From assembly GCA_030523805.1 (NCBI GenBank), contig JAUNHS010000056.1:1-8613 (forward strand): DNA of 8,613 bases, in the 5' to 3' direction. Both the position numbers and the translations under genes were made by a program. Of the stretch, positions 1 through 6,414 are shown one piece after another (the first letter of the stretch is position 1; the number at the start of each line of letters is the position of its first letter). The notes under the pieces were generated by a model that had not been told where the DNA came from, ran no database searches, and saw only the letters and a program-made list of their open reading frames with translations. This stretch comes from Acinetobacter sp. (GTDB lineage: Bacteria > Pseudomonadota > Gammaproteobacteria > Pseudomonadales > Moraxellaceae).

Positions 1-16
1 TATTAATGGGTTGCGT

Positions 17-406
17 ATGAACTTTTTTAAATCGCCAATGAACTGTATCTTTTTTGCTGCATGGCTTGTGGCTGTGTCGTTATTGGTTTTTGTTTATTTA
101 AATGGCGAGTCGGGCATTTATGCTCAACAGCAGTTAGAAAAAGATATTGCTCAGCAAAATGAAGTGAATAAAGTATTGCAAGCACGCAATCGTATTATTT
201 TTGCTGAAATGGAAGATTTAAAAAATGGTTTAGATGTGGTGGAAGAGTACGCACGCCTAGATTTGGGTTTAATTAAAAAGAATGAAACTTTTGTACAAAT
301 TAATGCAGCAAAAGAAAAGGCATTGCCAACAGAATTTAGAAATCAAGAAGAAGTAGATATTGCACCAATGGTAGAAGAAATTGCACCTGAAATGACAGGG
401 CAATAA
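17..406 (+). CDS. ftsB: cell division protein FtsB (septum formation initiator)
   Basis: FtsB is a bitopic inner-membrane protein that joins FtsL and FtsQ in the divisome and helps activate septal peptidoglycan synthesis. The 129-residue product has a short cytoplasmic N-terminus, one membrane segment at about residues 8-28, a Gln/Glu/Asn-rich coiled coil at about 37-72, and the family's conserved block at about 63-96 (AEMEDLKNG, then EEYARLDLG and NETF), which aligns well with E. coli FtsB. I chose ATG at 17; an in-frame TTG lies at 11 and another ATG at 38, which would still keep the membrane segment. No strong ribosome binding site is visible. The protein is longer than E. coli FtsB (103 aa) because of an acidic, Pro/Met-containing tail after about residue 100. 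ispD follows 18 bp later, a common pairing in gammaproteobacteria. The upstream gene is outside the window. Confidence 0.92.
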   Translation: MNFFKSPMNCIFFAAWLVAVSLLVFVYLNGESGIYAQQQLEKDIAQQNEVNKVLQARNRIIFAEMEDLKNGLDVVEEYARLDLGLIKKNETFVQINAAKEKALPTEFRNQEEVDIAPMVEEIAPEMTGQ

Positions 407-424
407 ACGTATCAGGTTGATTTT

Positions 425-1126
425 ATGCAATATTCAGCAAAATTATGGGCAGTTATTCCTGCAGCGGGGAGTGGTAAACGCTTTTCACAACAACAATTAA
501 AACAATATGTCCACATTGGTTCGCAAACGGTATTGCAGCATAGCATTCAAGCCTTATTGCATTTGCCTTTGGCGGGTTATGTATTCGCCATTGCTGAACA
601 TGATGATTATTTTAAAACATTGACCTTTCCACAGCAGAATTTGGCACATCATTGTATTGGTGGGGTAGAGCGAGTGGATTCGGTATATCATGCCTTGTGC
701 TATTTACAGCAACAGCTCAATGCAAGTGATGATGATTGGGTATTGGTGCATGATGCTGCACGTCCTTGTGTGAAAGCTGAAAGTTTGCAAGCGTTGTATC
801 AACATGTGCAACACACAGGGCAAAGTGCAATTTTAGCTGTACCTGTAAGAGACACACTGAAAAAATCTAGTACTTCGCAACAGATTGAACATACGGTGAG
901 CCGTGAGCAATTATGGCAAGCACAAACGCCACAAATGGCGAAATTAGGTATTTTAAAACGTGCCATTGAGCAAGCACAAGCCGATGGCGTATGTATTACC
1001 GATGAAGCCAGTGCTTTAGAGCATATTGGCGAAGTGGTGCATTTGGTGCAAGGGCGTGCGGATAATATTAAAATTACCTATGCTGATGATGTACGATTTG
1101 CCACATTTGTATTGCAATCATCATGA
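425..1126 (+). CDS. ispD: 2-C-methyl-D-erythritol 4-phosphate cytidylyltransferase
   Basis: IspD is the cytosolic enzyme that couples MEP to CTP, giving CDP-methylerythritol and pyrophosphate, the third step of the non-mevalonate isoprenoid pathway. The 233-residue length is normal. The nucleotide-binding loop is PAAGSGKRF at residues 12-20, with R19 and K26 (in LKQY) matching the catalytic Arg and Lys of the E. coli enzyme. Other conserved blocks are VLVHDAARPC at 106-115 (D110 for metal/CTP), VSR at 158-160 followed by LW and TPQ (168-170), TDEASALE at 192-199, and RADNIKIT at 211-218 with the substrate-binding Lys at 216. All key residues are present, so the enzyme should be active. It starts 18 bp after ftsB and is probably cotranscribed with it. 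Its stop lies 20 bp before the stop of convergent abeM, with a terminator between and over them. Confidence 0.97.
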   Translation: MQYSAKLWAVIPAAGSGKRFSQQQLKQYVHIGSQTVLQHSIQALLHLPLAGYVFAIAEHDDYFKTLTFPQQNLAHHCIGGVERVDSVYHALCYLQQQLNASDDDWVLVHDAARPCVKAESLQALYQHVQHTGQSAILAVPVRDTLKKSSTSQQIEHTVSREQLWQAQTPQMAKLGILKRAIEQAQADGVCITDEASALEHIGEVVHLVQGRADNIKITYADDVRFATFVLQSS

Positions 1127-1139
1127 CGGATTAAGATTG

Positions 1140-1164
1140 AAACGCATCATATTGATGCGTTTTT
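1140..1164 (+). terminator. intrinsic terminator of ftsB-ispD
   Basis: A perfect 9-bp stem pairs AACGCATCA (1141-1149) with TGATGCGTT (1153-1161) around a 3-nt loop, and the A at 1140 can add a pair with T1162. Five T residues follow at 1160-1164, so the element works in the plus direction. It begins 14 bp after the ispD stop and overlaps the stop and last codons of convergent abeM. In the minus direction only a short T tract follows, so it would be weaker for abeM. Confidence 0.85.
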
Positions 1165-2523
1165 GATATAGCGAAAGCGATAAAATAATCGCCAAATAAG
1201 TAAAATACTGGCAACGCTCAAACCAACAATGAAACCAATCCAAATGCCAGACGCTCCTATTTCACTATAGCGTACCAAGTAAAAGCCTGTAGGAAAAGCC
1301 ACGCCCCAATAAGCAAACAGGGTAATCCACATTGGAATTTGCGTATCTTGCATACCACGCAAGCAACCAGCGGCACACACTTGCCAAGCATCTACCAGCT
1401 GATACGCCATCGCAAATAAGACGAGAAATAGGGCAGTTTGAGTAACGACAGGGTCTTGGGTATAAATGGCGATAATGGCAGGACGTGCGAACCAAATTAA
1501 GAGCATGGTTAAAATCGCAAACATCGTTGCAATTATAAAACCGAGTATTTGCACTTGTGCCATACCTTGCCAAAAGCGTTGTCCATAATAATGTCCCACA
1601 CGAATGGTCAAAGCCAATGCCAAAGACATGGGAATCATAAATAAAATAGACGTGATAGACATGGTCACTTGATGGGCAGCAATGACCGATTCCCCTAAAG
1701 GACTTAACACTAATGCAGCGGTACTAAATAAACTCACTTCAAAGAAAATACTTAAACCAATCGGCAAACCCAGTGCAATAATCGGCGTAATATTACGCCA
1801 TTGAATAGGTACACAATGGCGAAACAATTCATATTTTTGGTAATTTTTTGAACGCTTAATATGAGCAATAAGTGTAGCCAACATCAGCCATTGCAAAATT
1901 GCTGTAGCAAAACCACAGCCTGCACTGCCCAAAGCTGGGATTAAATCCCCAATGCCATACATAAAAATGATATTTAAAGGAACTAGCACAAACAATGCTG
2001 CAATACTAATCAATGTAACAGGTTTAGGAAATCCCAATGCTTCAGAATAACAACGCAAAGCAGTATAAAGCGTTACCGCTGGCATACCAAAACCAATGGC
2101 GTGCAAAAATAAACTGGCTTTAGGAATTAGCGTTTCAGGGACATCAAATAAATGCAAAACCAATGGCACAAATTGTAAAATCAGCAAAGCAATCACACCA
2201 AGTGCAAAGGCTAAACATAAAGCGTGTTGCGTAATTTTGACGACATTTTCCGTATTTTTCTCGCCAACAGCTTTAGCAACTAAAGGTGTTGTCGCAAAAA
2301 TAATTCCACAAAACAATAACATAATTGGAATCCACAAGCCCACAGCAACGGCAATCGCTGCTAAATCTTGTGGTGATAATTGCCCTGCCATAATGGTGTC
2401 AATGAAACCCATACCTGTTTGTGAAAATTGTGTGATTAAAATCGGTATGGTGAGTGCCAATAAGGGTTTAAATTCACGTTTTAGGGTCGTTGGTGCTGGT
2501 GCGTTTGGTGTTGTCATCATCAT
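1147..2523 (-). CDS. abeM: MATE family multidrug efflux pump, AbeM/NorM type
   Basis: This is an inner-membrane MATE antiporter that exports cationic drugs and dyes in exchange for H+ or Na+; Acinetobacter AbeM is reported to be proton-driven. The 458-residue protein has about 12 hydrophobic helices and extended similarity, from memory, to AbeM, including PILITQF (27-33), IDTIMAG (41-47), SEALGFPKPVT-like (160-170), GSAGCGFAT (199-207), GLPIGLS (252-258) and AAGCLRGMQDTQ (384-395). The acidic and aromatic residues that bind cations in Vibrio cholerae NorM (D36, E255, Y367, D371) have counterparts at D42, E262, Y374 and D378, so the pump should work. The start is uncertain: three ATG codons sit in tandem and no purine-rich ribosome binding site is clear. 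A terminator separates it from the minus-strand gene upstream, suggesting its own promoter. Its last codons overlap the ispD terminator. I am sure of MATE; the AbeM name rests on similarity and lineage. Confidence 0.92.
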   Translation of the reverse strand: MMMTTPNAPAPTTLKREFKPLLALTIPILITQFSQTGMGFIDTIMAGQLSPQDLAAIAVAVGLWIPIMLLFCGIIFATTPLVAKAVGEKNTENVVKITQHALCLAFALGVIALLILQFVPLVLHLFDVPETLIPKASLFLHAIGFGMPAVTLYTALRCYSEALGFPKPVTLISIAALFVLVPLNIIFMYGIGDLIPALGSAGCGFATAILQWLMLATLIAHIKRSKNYQKYELFRHCVPIQWRNITPIIALGLPIGLSIFFEVSLFSTAALVLSPLGESVIAAHQVTMSITSILFMIPMSLALALTIRVGHYYGQRFWQGMAQVQILGFIIATMFAILTMLLIWFARPAIIAIYTQDPVVTQTALFLVLFAMAYQLVDAWQVCAAGCLRGMQDTQIPMWITLFAYWGVAFPTGFYLVRYSEIGASGIWIGFIVGLSVASILLIWRLFYRFRYIKNASI

Positions 2524-2546
2524 TTTGCTTTTAAATAAATGATAAA

Positions 2547-2571
2547 TAAAAACAGCAGTATAAAACTGCTG
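2547..2571 (-). terminator. intrinsic terminator of the small exported-protein gene
   Basis: Read on the minus strand, CAGCAGT and ACTGCTG form a 7-bp stem (2565-2571 with 2553-2559) around the 5-nt loop TTTAT. Five T residues follow at 2552-2548, then more AT-rich sequence. The element sits between the stop of the minus-strand gene at 2597 and the abeM start at 2523, so it should separate their transcription at least in part. Confidence 0.7.
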
Positions 2572-2585
2572 CTATGAAAATGAAA
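2557..2585 (-). promoter_or_regulatory. candidate abeM promoter overlapping the terminator
   Basis: On the minus strand, TATACT (2562-2557) matches five of six bases of the sigma70 -10 element, with the weak -35-like hexamer TTTCAT (2585-2580) 17 bp upstream. The predicted transcript would start near 2550, leaving about 26 nt of leader before abeM. The -10 lies inside the loop and stem of the preceding terminator. The -35 is poor, so this is only a candidate. Confidence 0.3.
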
Positions 2586-2596
2586 TGCAGATGGCG

Positions 2597-3019
2597 TTAT
2601 GGTGCGTGATCAAAATCTGCACCATAGCTTTGAATATCTTCACAAATTTCACGATTGGCTTGTTCGCCAGCTTTGTTCGCATCTTGGCGTGCTTCTTGCA
2701 TAATGCTGGTATATTCTTTTGCTGTCGTCAGTAGTTTAATTTCAGCAATTGGATTTTTGGCATTGGGTAATAATTCACCAGCAATTTTGCTCATACCATG
2801 ATGATATTGATGATCAATGGTAATTAGCGTTGGGCAAAGTTGCATTAATACACCAATGGCGGCTAATTCGTGTGGTGTGGTTTGTTGAAATTGAATATCT
2901 AAACGTTCATTTTCTGCATAATCTATTTGCTCATTGCTATTGGCATAGAGTGCAGTTGAAGTCAATAAAGTAAGGCAAGTGATTATTTTTATTAATGTAG
3001 ATTGTCGCTTGAGTTGCAT
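2597..3019 (-). CDS. small exported protein of unknown function
   Basis: I do not recognise a characterised function. The 140-residue product starts with a typical Sec signal peptide: basic n-region (KRQSTLIK), a hydrophobic core, and a likely cut after ALYA near residue 26. The mature protein of about 114 residues has no membrane segment or lipobox. It holds two cysteines, C62 (in QLCPTL) and C126 (in REICED), which could form a periplasmic disulfide. Between them is an amphipathic, helix-prone region with LLPNAKNP and EARQDANKAGEQ. I dimly recall similar small secreted proteins in Moraxella and Acinetobacter annotated only as conserved hypotheticals, possibly the MCR_0457 family, but cannot confirm this. 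A ribosome binding site (AGGA) lies about 10 nt before the ATG at 3019. The gene lies upstream of abeM on the same strand with a terminator between, so a functional link is not implied. Confidence 0.75.
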   Translation of the reverse strand: MQLKRQSTLIKIITCLTLLTSTALYANSNEQIDYAENERLDIQFQQTTPHELAAIGVLMQLCPTLITIDHQYHHGMSKIAGELLPNAKNPIAEIKLLTTAKEYTSIMQEARQDANKAGEQANREICEDIQSYGADFDHAP

Positions 3020-3129
3020 TGTACACCAGTCCTGTATGCAGTTTTAAATTGTACTTAAGGTAGCATAAAATAAAGGAAATATCAAAAAGAGTTGTGTTAA
3101 GCTCAGTAAAATTTAACCCAAATAATGAT

Positions 3130-3167
3130 AAAAATAAGCGACATTCATAGAGAATATCGCTTATTTT
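3130..3167 (-). terminator. hairpin terminator downstream of fadL
   Basis: AAAATAAGCGA (3131-3141) and TCGCTTATTTT (3157-3167) form an 11-bp stem. After one C/A mismatch, ATTC (3143-3146) and GAAT (3152-3155) extend it around a 5-nt loop. On the minus strand the stem ends in TTTTT. The element begins 22 bp past the fadL stop, so it most likely ends the fadL transcript before the next minus-strand gene. Confidence 0.7.
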
Positions 3168-3189
3168 ATAGTCTATGCTGACATAGGGC

Positions 3190-4569
3190 TTAGAAGCGAT
3201 AGCCTAATTTTAAGCCATAAGCGAGTGCTTTATTGTCGGTAAATTCAGCAACATAGCTTTCAGTACCTGCTTGAGCACCTGTTTGTGCTTTGGCATCGCC
3301 AAGCCAGAAGTATTTTACACCACCTGCAATAAAGTAGTTTGGTGCTGGGCTATATTGTACGCCTAAACCAGTATTCCAATAACCTTTTGTAGGGCCTAAA
3401 GTTGTTACAGGGTTGCCTGCACCACTATCCCAACCTACAGCAAGGCTACCAGTCCATTTGTCATTAAATTTACGACCAACACCAACTGTCGCAGAGATTT
3501 GATCTTTCGCATATTCTACAAGGTTAAAGCCATCTGGCTTGCCAACTTGAGCACCAACAAGGCGTGATAATTGACCAAATTGGTTTGGTTGGAATTTGAA
3601 GTTATCCCAATCTACCCAACGTACATTGGCGAATGCTAAAGTATTGGCAGCAATACCACTTTGTAAATCTAAGTTTACAGATTGTGGTGTTTCAATGGTA
3701 CTTTCTGCTGTTGTCGCAATATTTGCAAAGTTTTCATTGGCATGGAATTTATGCTCAATGCCAGAGCGATAAGTGATTGCGGCACGTAAAGCAATTTCAG
3801 GTTTTGAGTAAGCAACACCTGCTAACCAACCTAAAGCACCATCTTTAGCTACATTTAAATCATAGCCGTTATATACCGAGTATGCTGTACCACGCAAGTT
3901 TACATCAGCTTCTACATTTTGGTACACAGGACCTGCGTAGAAATTCCAGTTTTTCGTTGGTTGATAGCCTAAAACTAAAGATAAAGTTTCAGTATGTACA
4001 TCAACATTTGTGCCTTGTAAATCAACGGTTGATGATTTTGCTGTTGCTAAACTTAATTGCTGTACCCGAGTGTAAACATTTTGTGCAATAGCAACCATTT
4101 GAGCTTGAGTTAAAGTTGTACCAGCTGCAGCCGCTTGAGCTTGAGCAGCGGTAATTGCTTGATTTAACAATGCATTTGCTGTAGCTGCACTTGTTGCTGT
4201 TGTCTCAATTGGATTGCTGACAAATTTATTTTCACCGCTATATTGAGCATTTGCACCAAATGGTTGGTCATAAAGCACACCAATTGAGAAATTTTTATGT
4301 GGCTGAATTTTTAATGCTGCAGTAGGGAAAATATAATTATCGCCCATATCACCGATGGTGCGTGCAGTACCAGCATTTTGTGTAGCTACATTATTTGCTT
4401 CTTGACCAGAAACGCTTGGATCTAACACAGAAAGGTTGGCTTCAAAATAGTTTCCATCTTGGAAAAAAGCACTCATTGACTGACCAGAGCGATCTAAAGC
4501 GGCGGCAAATGCACCAGTCGTCGGTAATGCGGCTAAAATTAACGCAGTGCTTAAGTGAGATAGTTTCAT
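3190..4569 (-). CDS. fadL: outer-membrane long-chain fatty acid transporter, FadL/OmpP1 family
   Basis: FadL-family proteins are 14-strand outer-membrane barrels with an N-terminal hatch that let long-chain fatty acids or other hydrophobic compounds diffuse into the cell. I chose ATG at 4569, giving 459 aa: the sequence AAGGGA lies 7 nt before it, whereas ATG at 4575 is only a base from that site and a further upstream ATG at 4617 has no support. The signal peptide has basic start MKLSHL and a likely cut after GAFA (residue 22). The mature N-terminus ALDRSGQSM and the block FFQDGNYFEA are typical of the family's hatch. Later blocks include YDQPFGANA, YQPTKNWNFYAGPVYQ, TPQSVNL, GWDSGAGNPVT and FWLGDAKAQTG, and the chain ends in the aromatic Phe (YGLKLGYRF) expected for BAM-dependent insertion. 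An Ala/Gln-rich stretch at about residues 123-178 interrupts the early barrel. The exact substrate cannot be told from sequence. The gene is monocistronic, with its own promoter and terminator. Confidence 0.9.
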   Translation of the reverse strand: MKLSHLSTALILAALPTTGAFAAALDRSGQSMSAFFQDGNYFEANLSVLDPSVSGQEANNVATQNAGTARTIGDMGDNYIFPTAALKIQPHKNFSIGVLYDQPFGANAQYSGENKFVSNPIETTATSAATANALLNQAITAAQAQAAAAGTTLTQAQMVAIAQNVYTRVQQLSLATAKSSTVDLQGTNVDVHTETLSLVLGYQPTKNWNFYAGPVYQNVEADVNLRGTAYSVYNGYDLNVAKDGALGWLAGVAYSKPEIALRAAITYRSGIEHKFHANENFANIATTAESTIETPQSVNLDLQSGIAANTLAFANVRWVDWDNFKFQPNQFGQLSRLVGAQVGKPDGFNLVEYAKDQISATVGVGRKFNDKWTGSLAVGWDSGAGNPVTTLGPTKGYWNTGLGVQYSPAPNYFIAGGVKYFWLGDAKAQTGAQAGTESYVAEFTDNKALAYGLKLGYRF

Positions 4570-4651
4570 ATTCATGTCCCTTTTATACAAAGTTTCATTG
4601 TGTGCTTGTAAAAGCAAGGTTTAAGGATAACGAACAAAATCGTGTGATTTA

Positions 4652-4681
4652 GTTATACACAAAATAACATAATTTTGACAA
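4652..4681 (-). promoter_or_regulatory. candidate sigma70 promoter of fadL
   Basis: On the minus strand, TTGTCA (4681-4676) and TATAAC (4657-4652) are separated by 18 bp, each matching five of six consensus bases. The predicted start near 4645 would give a leader of about 75 nt. The rest of the 280-bp spacer between fadL and the divergent gene at 4850 is AT-rich; I see no clear promoter for the plus-strand gene and no strong operator palindrome. Confidence 0.5.
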
Positions 4682-4849
4682 GAGTAAATGTTAAAAAATA
4701 CCAGATTTTACATAAAAATACGGATTTTCTTTGTGCTTGGTCGCTGGATTGGTTTGTTTTTTAGGTAAATTTTGCATGGATTATAGATTTTCTACAGCAA
4801 TCAAGGCACAATATAGCCATTGAAAGTTTTATGATAGGAAAGAAAGAAG

Positions 4850-5926
4850 ATGTCCAATCCTAGCACGTTTGCAAATCGTTGCTTTGTGGCTTTGTTTGCT
4901 TTTGGTTTGTCGCTTTTATTGTTGGTGAGTGTTGCTCCAATGCTACACTTGACAGCGTTGGTTCAGCAATGGGACTTTTTATTGTTGTGGGTGCTGTCAT
5001 CATTATTGCTCACCTTGCCGATGATTTATTTAGAAATTGGCTTGGCGAGACGAGGTAAAACAACCGTTGTTCATGCGTTGTCTATGCTCACACGAGATGC
5101 CGATGCACAACCCACATGGCGTATTATTGGTTGGGCTGGGGCATTTTTTATTTCATTTCTCGCTGGGGCATTGCTTAGCACCGTGCCAGTGCAAATTTTA
5201 CCTTGGGTTGGCGAAAGTGTGCCTTATACAGGGCTATTTGCTTTATTGATGATTGCCGTGTTGGCATTGTCGTTATTGCCACGTTTGGTATTGCTGGGCT
5301 TGTTGCTTATTGGTGTATTGGTTGCTCCATTCTTAGTGTCTAGTTCATTTGATTTTGCTCAGCAGTTCAATTTGCAATGGACGCTGACATCTGGGCAAGA
5401 GTGGGGCTTAACGGTTATTTTAGCTTTGTTTGCGACTGGTTTTGGTATGAATGTCTATTGGCAAAATCTATTACAAGCGGACACATCTTCATCATCGGCA
5501 ACACCAACGGCATGGTTGATTTGGTTGGCATTTATTGTCGCAGGGGCAGTGTATGTATTTTTACCGATTAATGGTGTGATTGCGAATATTGCTTTGGCGG
5601 CATTATTAATCCAATTTGTGCGTACGCAGTGGCTAGACCGTCAATTTAATAGCATTTTGGCATGGGCATTTAGTATTTTATTTATGCTTGTGTGGTTATT
5701 TCCTGTGCTACATCAAGGATTATTTTATGTGTTGATTGTGGTTGGTTTATTGTTGAGTTTGGTGTATAGCATTTTTGCTGGTTGGGTAATGAAAGCAAGC
5801 CATTTGCGTAAAGCACTGAATTTTAGCAGTGAAATGAGCTATAACTTATGGCGTGTAGCGGTGCGAATTATTATTCCATTGTCTATTGTTGCTGCATTGA
5901 TTTTCACGCTGTTAGGTGCGATGTAA
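4850..5926 (+). CDS. multi-spanning membrane protein resembling a sodium-dependent (NSS/SNF) transporter, shortened
   Basis: The 358-residue protein is almost entirely hydrophobic, with about 11 predicted membrane segments (roughly 11-33, 41-62, 92-118, 124-143, 145-163, 186-206, 219-241, 243-257, 267-285, 289-312 and 335-357). Some parts look like the neurotransmitter:sodium symporter family: LPMIYLEIGLARRG at 56-69 resembles TM2, FATGFGMNVYWQNLL at 194-208 resembles the glycine-rich TM6, and YNLWRVAVRIIIPL at 331-344 resembles the C-terminal helix. It is shorter than usual for the family (about 440-510 aa), and its first helix lacks the GxGNxWRFP signature that shapes the sodium and substrate sites. 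It may be a degenerate or repurposed transporter, or another permease-like protein. AGGAA lies 9 nt before the ATG, so translation looks well supported. rnfH starts 1 bp after its stop, implying cotranscription and probable translational coupling. Confidence 0.6.
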   Translation: MSNPSTFANRCFVALFAFGLSLLLLVSVAPMLHLTALVQQWDFLLLWVLSSLLLTLPMIYLEIGLARRGKTTVVHALSMLTRDADAQPTWRIIGWAGAFFISFLAGALLSTVPVQILPWVGESVPYTGLFALLMIAVLALSLLPRLVLLGLLLIGVLVAPFLVSSSFDFAQQFNLQWTLTSGQEWGLTVILALFATGFGMNVYWQNLLQADTSSSSATPTAWLIWLAFIVAGAVYVFLPINGVIANIALAALLIQFVRTQWLDRQFNSILAWAFSILFMLVWLFPVLHQGLFYVLIVVGLLLSLVYSIFAGWVMKASHLRKALNFSSEMSYNLWRVAVRIIIPLSIVAALIFTLLGAM

Positions 5927-5927
5927 A

Positions 5928-6269
5928 ATGCACAAACAAATTTGGCTCGCCTATGCCAATGAGCAGCAGCAATGGCTAATTGCCTTAGCTTTTAGCGAAG
6001 GTATGACGGTGCAAATGGCGATTGAACAGAGCGGCATTGTACAACAAGCCCAGCTTGATTTGCCCTTGAGTGAAATGCACATTGGTATTTTTGGGGTAAA
6101 AGTTGCTGATTTACAACAACAAGTGCAAGCGGGCGATCGTATAGAAATTTATCGCCCTTTAAAAATTAACCCCAAAGATATACGCCGTAACCGTGCTGAA
6201 AAAAATCCAACCAGTCGTTATTTGGTCAAACAACGTGCAAGGGGCAATCGCTTTAAGCATGGTGAATAA
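5928..6269 (+). CDS. rnfH: RnfH/UPF0125 family beta-grasp protein
   Basis: RnfH proteins are small cytosolic ubiquitin-like (beta-grasp) proteins of uncertain function, sometimes encoded with Rnf electron-transport genes and called RatB when next to RatA in E. coli. I chose ATG at 5928, 1 bp after the upstream stop, giving 113 aa; an in-frame GTG at 5916 would overlap the upstream gene. Diagnostic features are LAYANEQQQWL at 7-17, the EGMTVQMAIEQSGI block at 24-37, IGIFGVKV at 52-59, and AGDRIEIYRPL at 68-78 followed by the basic NPKDIRRNRAEK. A basic tail of about 20 residues (RYLVKQRARGNRFKHGE) extends beyond the E. coli protein. The convergent neighbour bamE is the same as in E. coli, but the gene before it is a membrane protein rather than ratA. 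It ends about 70 bp before a strong terminator. Confidence 0.9.
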   Translation: MHKQIWLAYANEQQQWLIALAFSEGMTVQMAIEQSGIVQQAQLDLPLSEMHIGIFGVKVADLQQQVQAGDRIEIYRPLKINPKDIRRNRAEKNPTSRYLVKQRARGNRFKHGE

Positions 6270-6341
6270 GTGATGAAGGTGCGATGGATTGCTTGAAAAA
6301 TACACTTTTTCACAGTAAAATGGCGATAATTTATACATAAT

Positions 6342-6379
6342 AAAATCCCGATTTTTACGATGGTAAATATCGGGATTTT
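6342..6379. terminator. bidirectional terminator between rnfH and bamE
   Basis: AAAATCCCGAT (6342-6352) pairs with ATCGGGATTTT (6369-6379). After one T/T mismatch, TTTAC (6354-6358) pairs with GTAAA (6363-6367) around the 4-nt loop GATG. The A run on one side and T run on the other (to 6380) give a U tract in both directions. It sits 72 bp after the rnfH stop and 35 bp after the bamE stop, so it should end both converging transcripts. Confidence 0.88.
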
Positions 6380-6414
6380 TCATGATTAGAAACAACCGTC
6401 TGAAAGTCGCTCTA

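Noticed and set aside
2096..2542. 148-codon open frame on the plus strand opposite abeM
   Set aside because: It lies wholly antisense to a well supported MATE gene; the translation is Lys/Asn/Cys-rich without recognisable domains, as expected of a shadow frame.
3882..4091. 69-codon plus-strand frame inside fadL
   Set aside because: Antisense to a well conserved porin with no support of its own.
4675..4704. TTGACA on the plus strand as a promoter for the NSS-like gene
   Set aside because: The perfect -35 hexamer has no acceptable -10 at 16-18 bp, and the same bases make a better minus-strand promoter for fadL.
4776..4823. 15-codon ORF with AGG 10 nt upstream, just before the NSS-like gene, as a possible leader peptide
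   Set aside because: Too short, no run of regulatory codons and no attenuator hairpin after it; chance is enough to explain it.
6284..6340. 18-codon ORF after rnfH with GAAGG upstream
   Set aside because: Spacing of only 4 nt, no recognisable product, and it sits in the untranslated stretch before the terminator.
6395..6404. ACCGTCTGAA, nine of ten bases of the Neisseria DNA uptake sequence
   Set aside because: Single imperfect copy, no second copy noticed, and the gene content is not neisserial.
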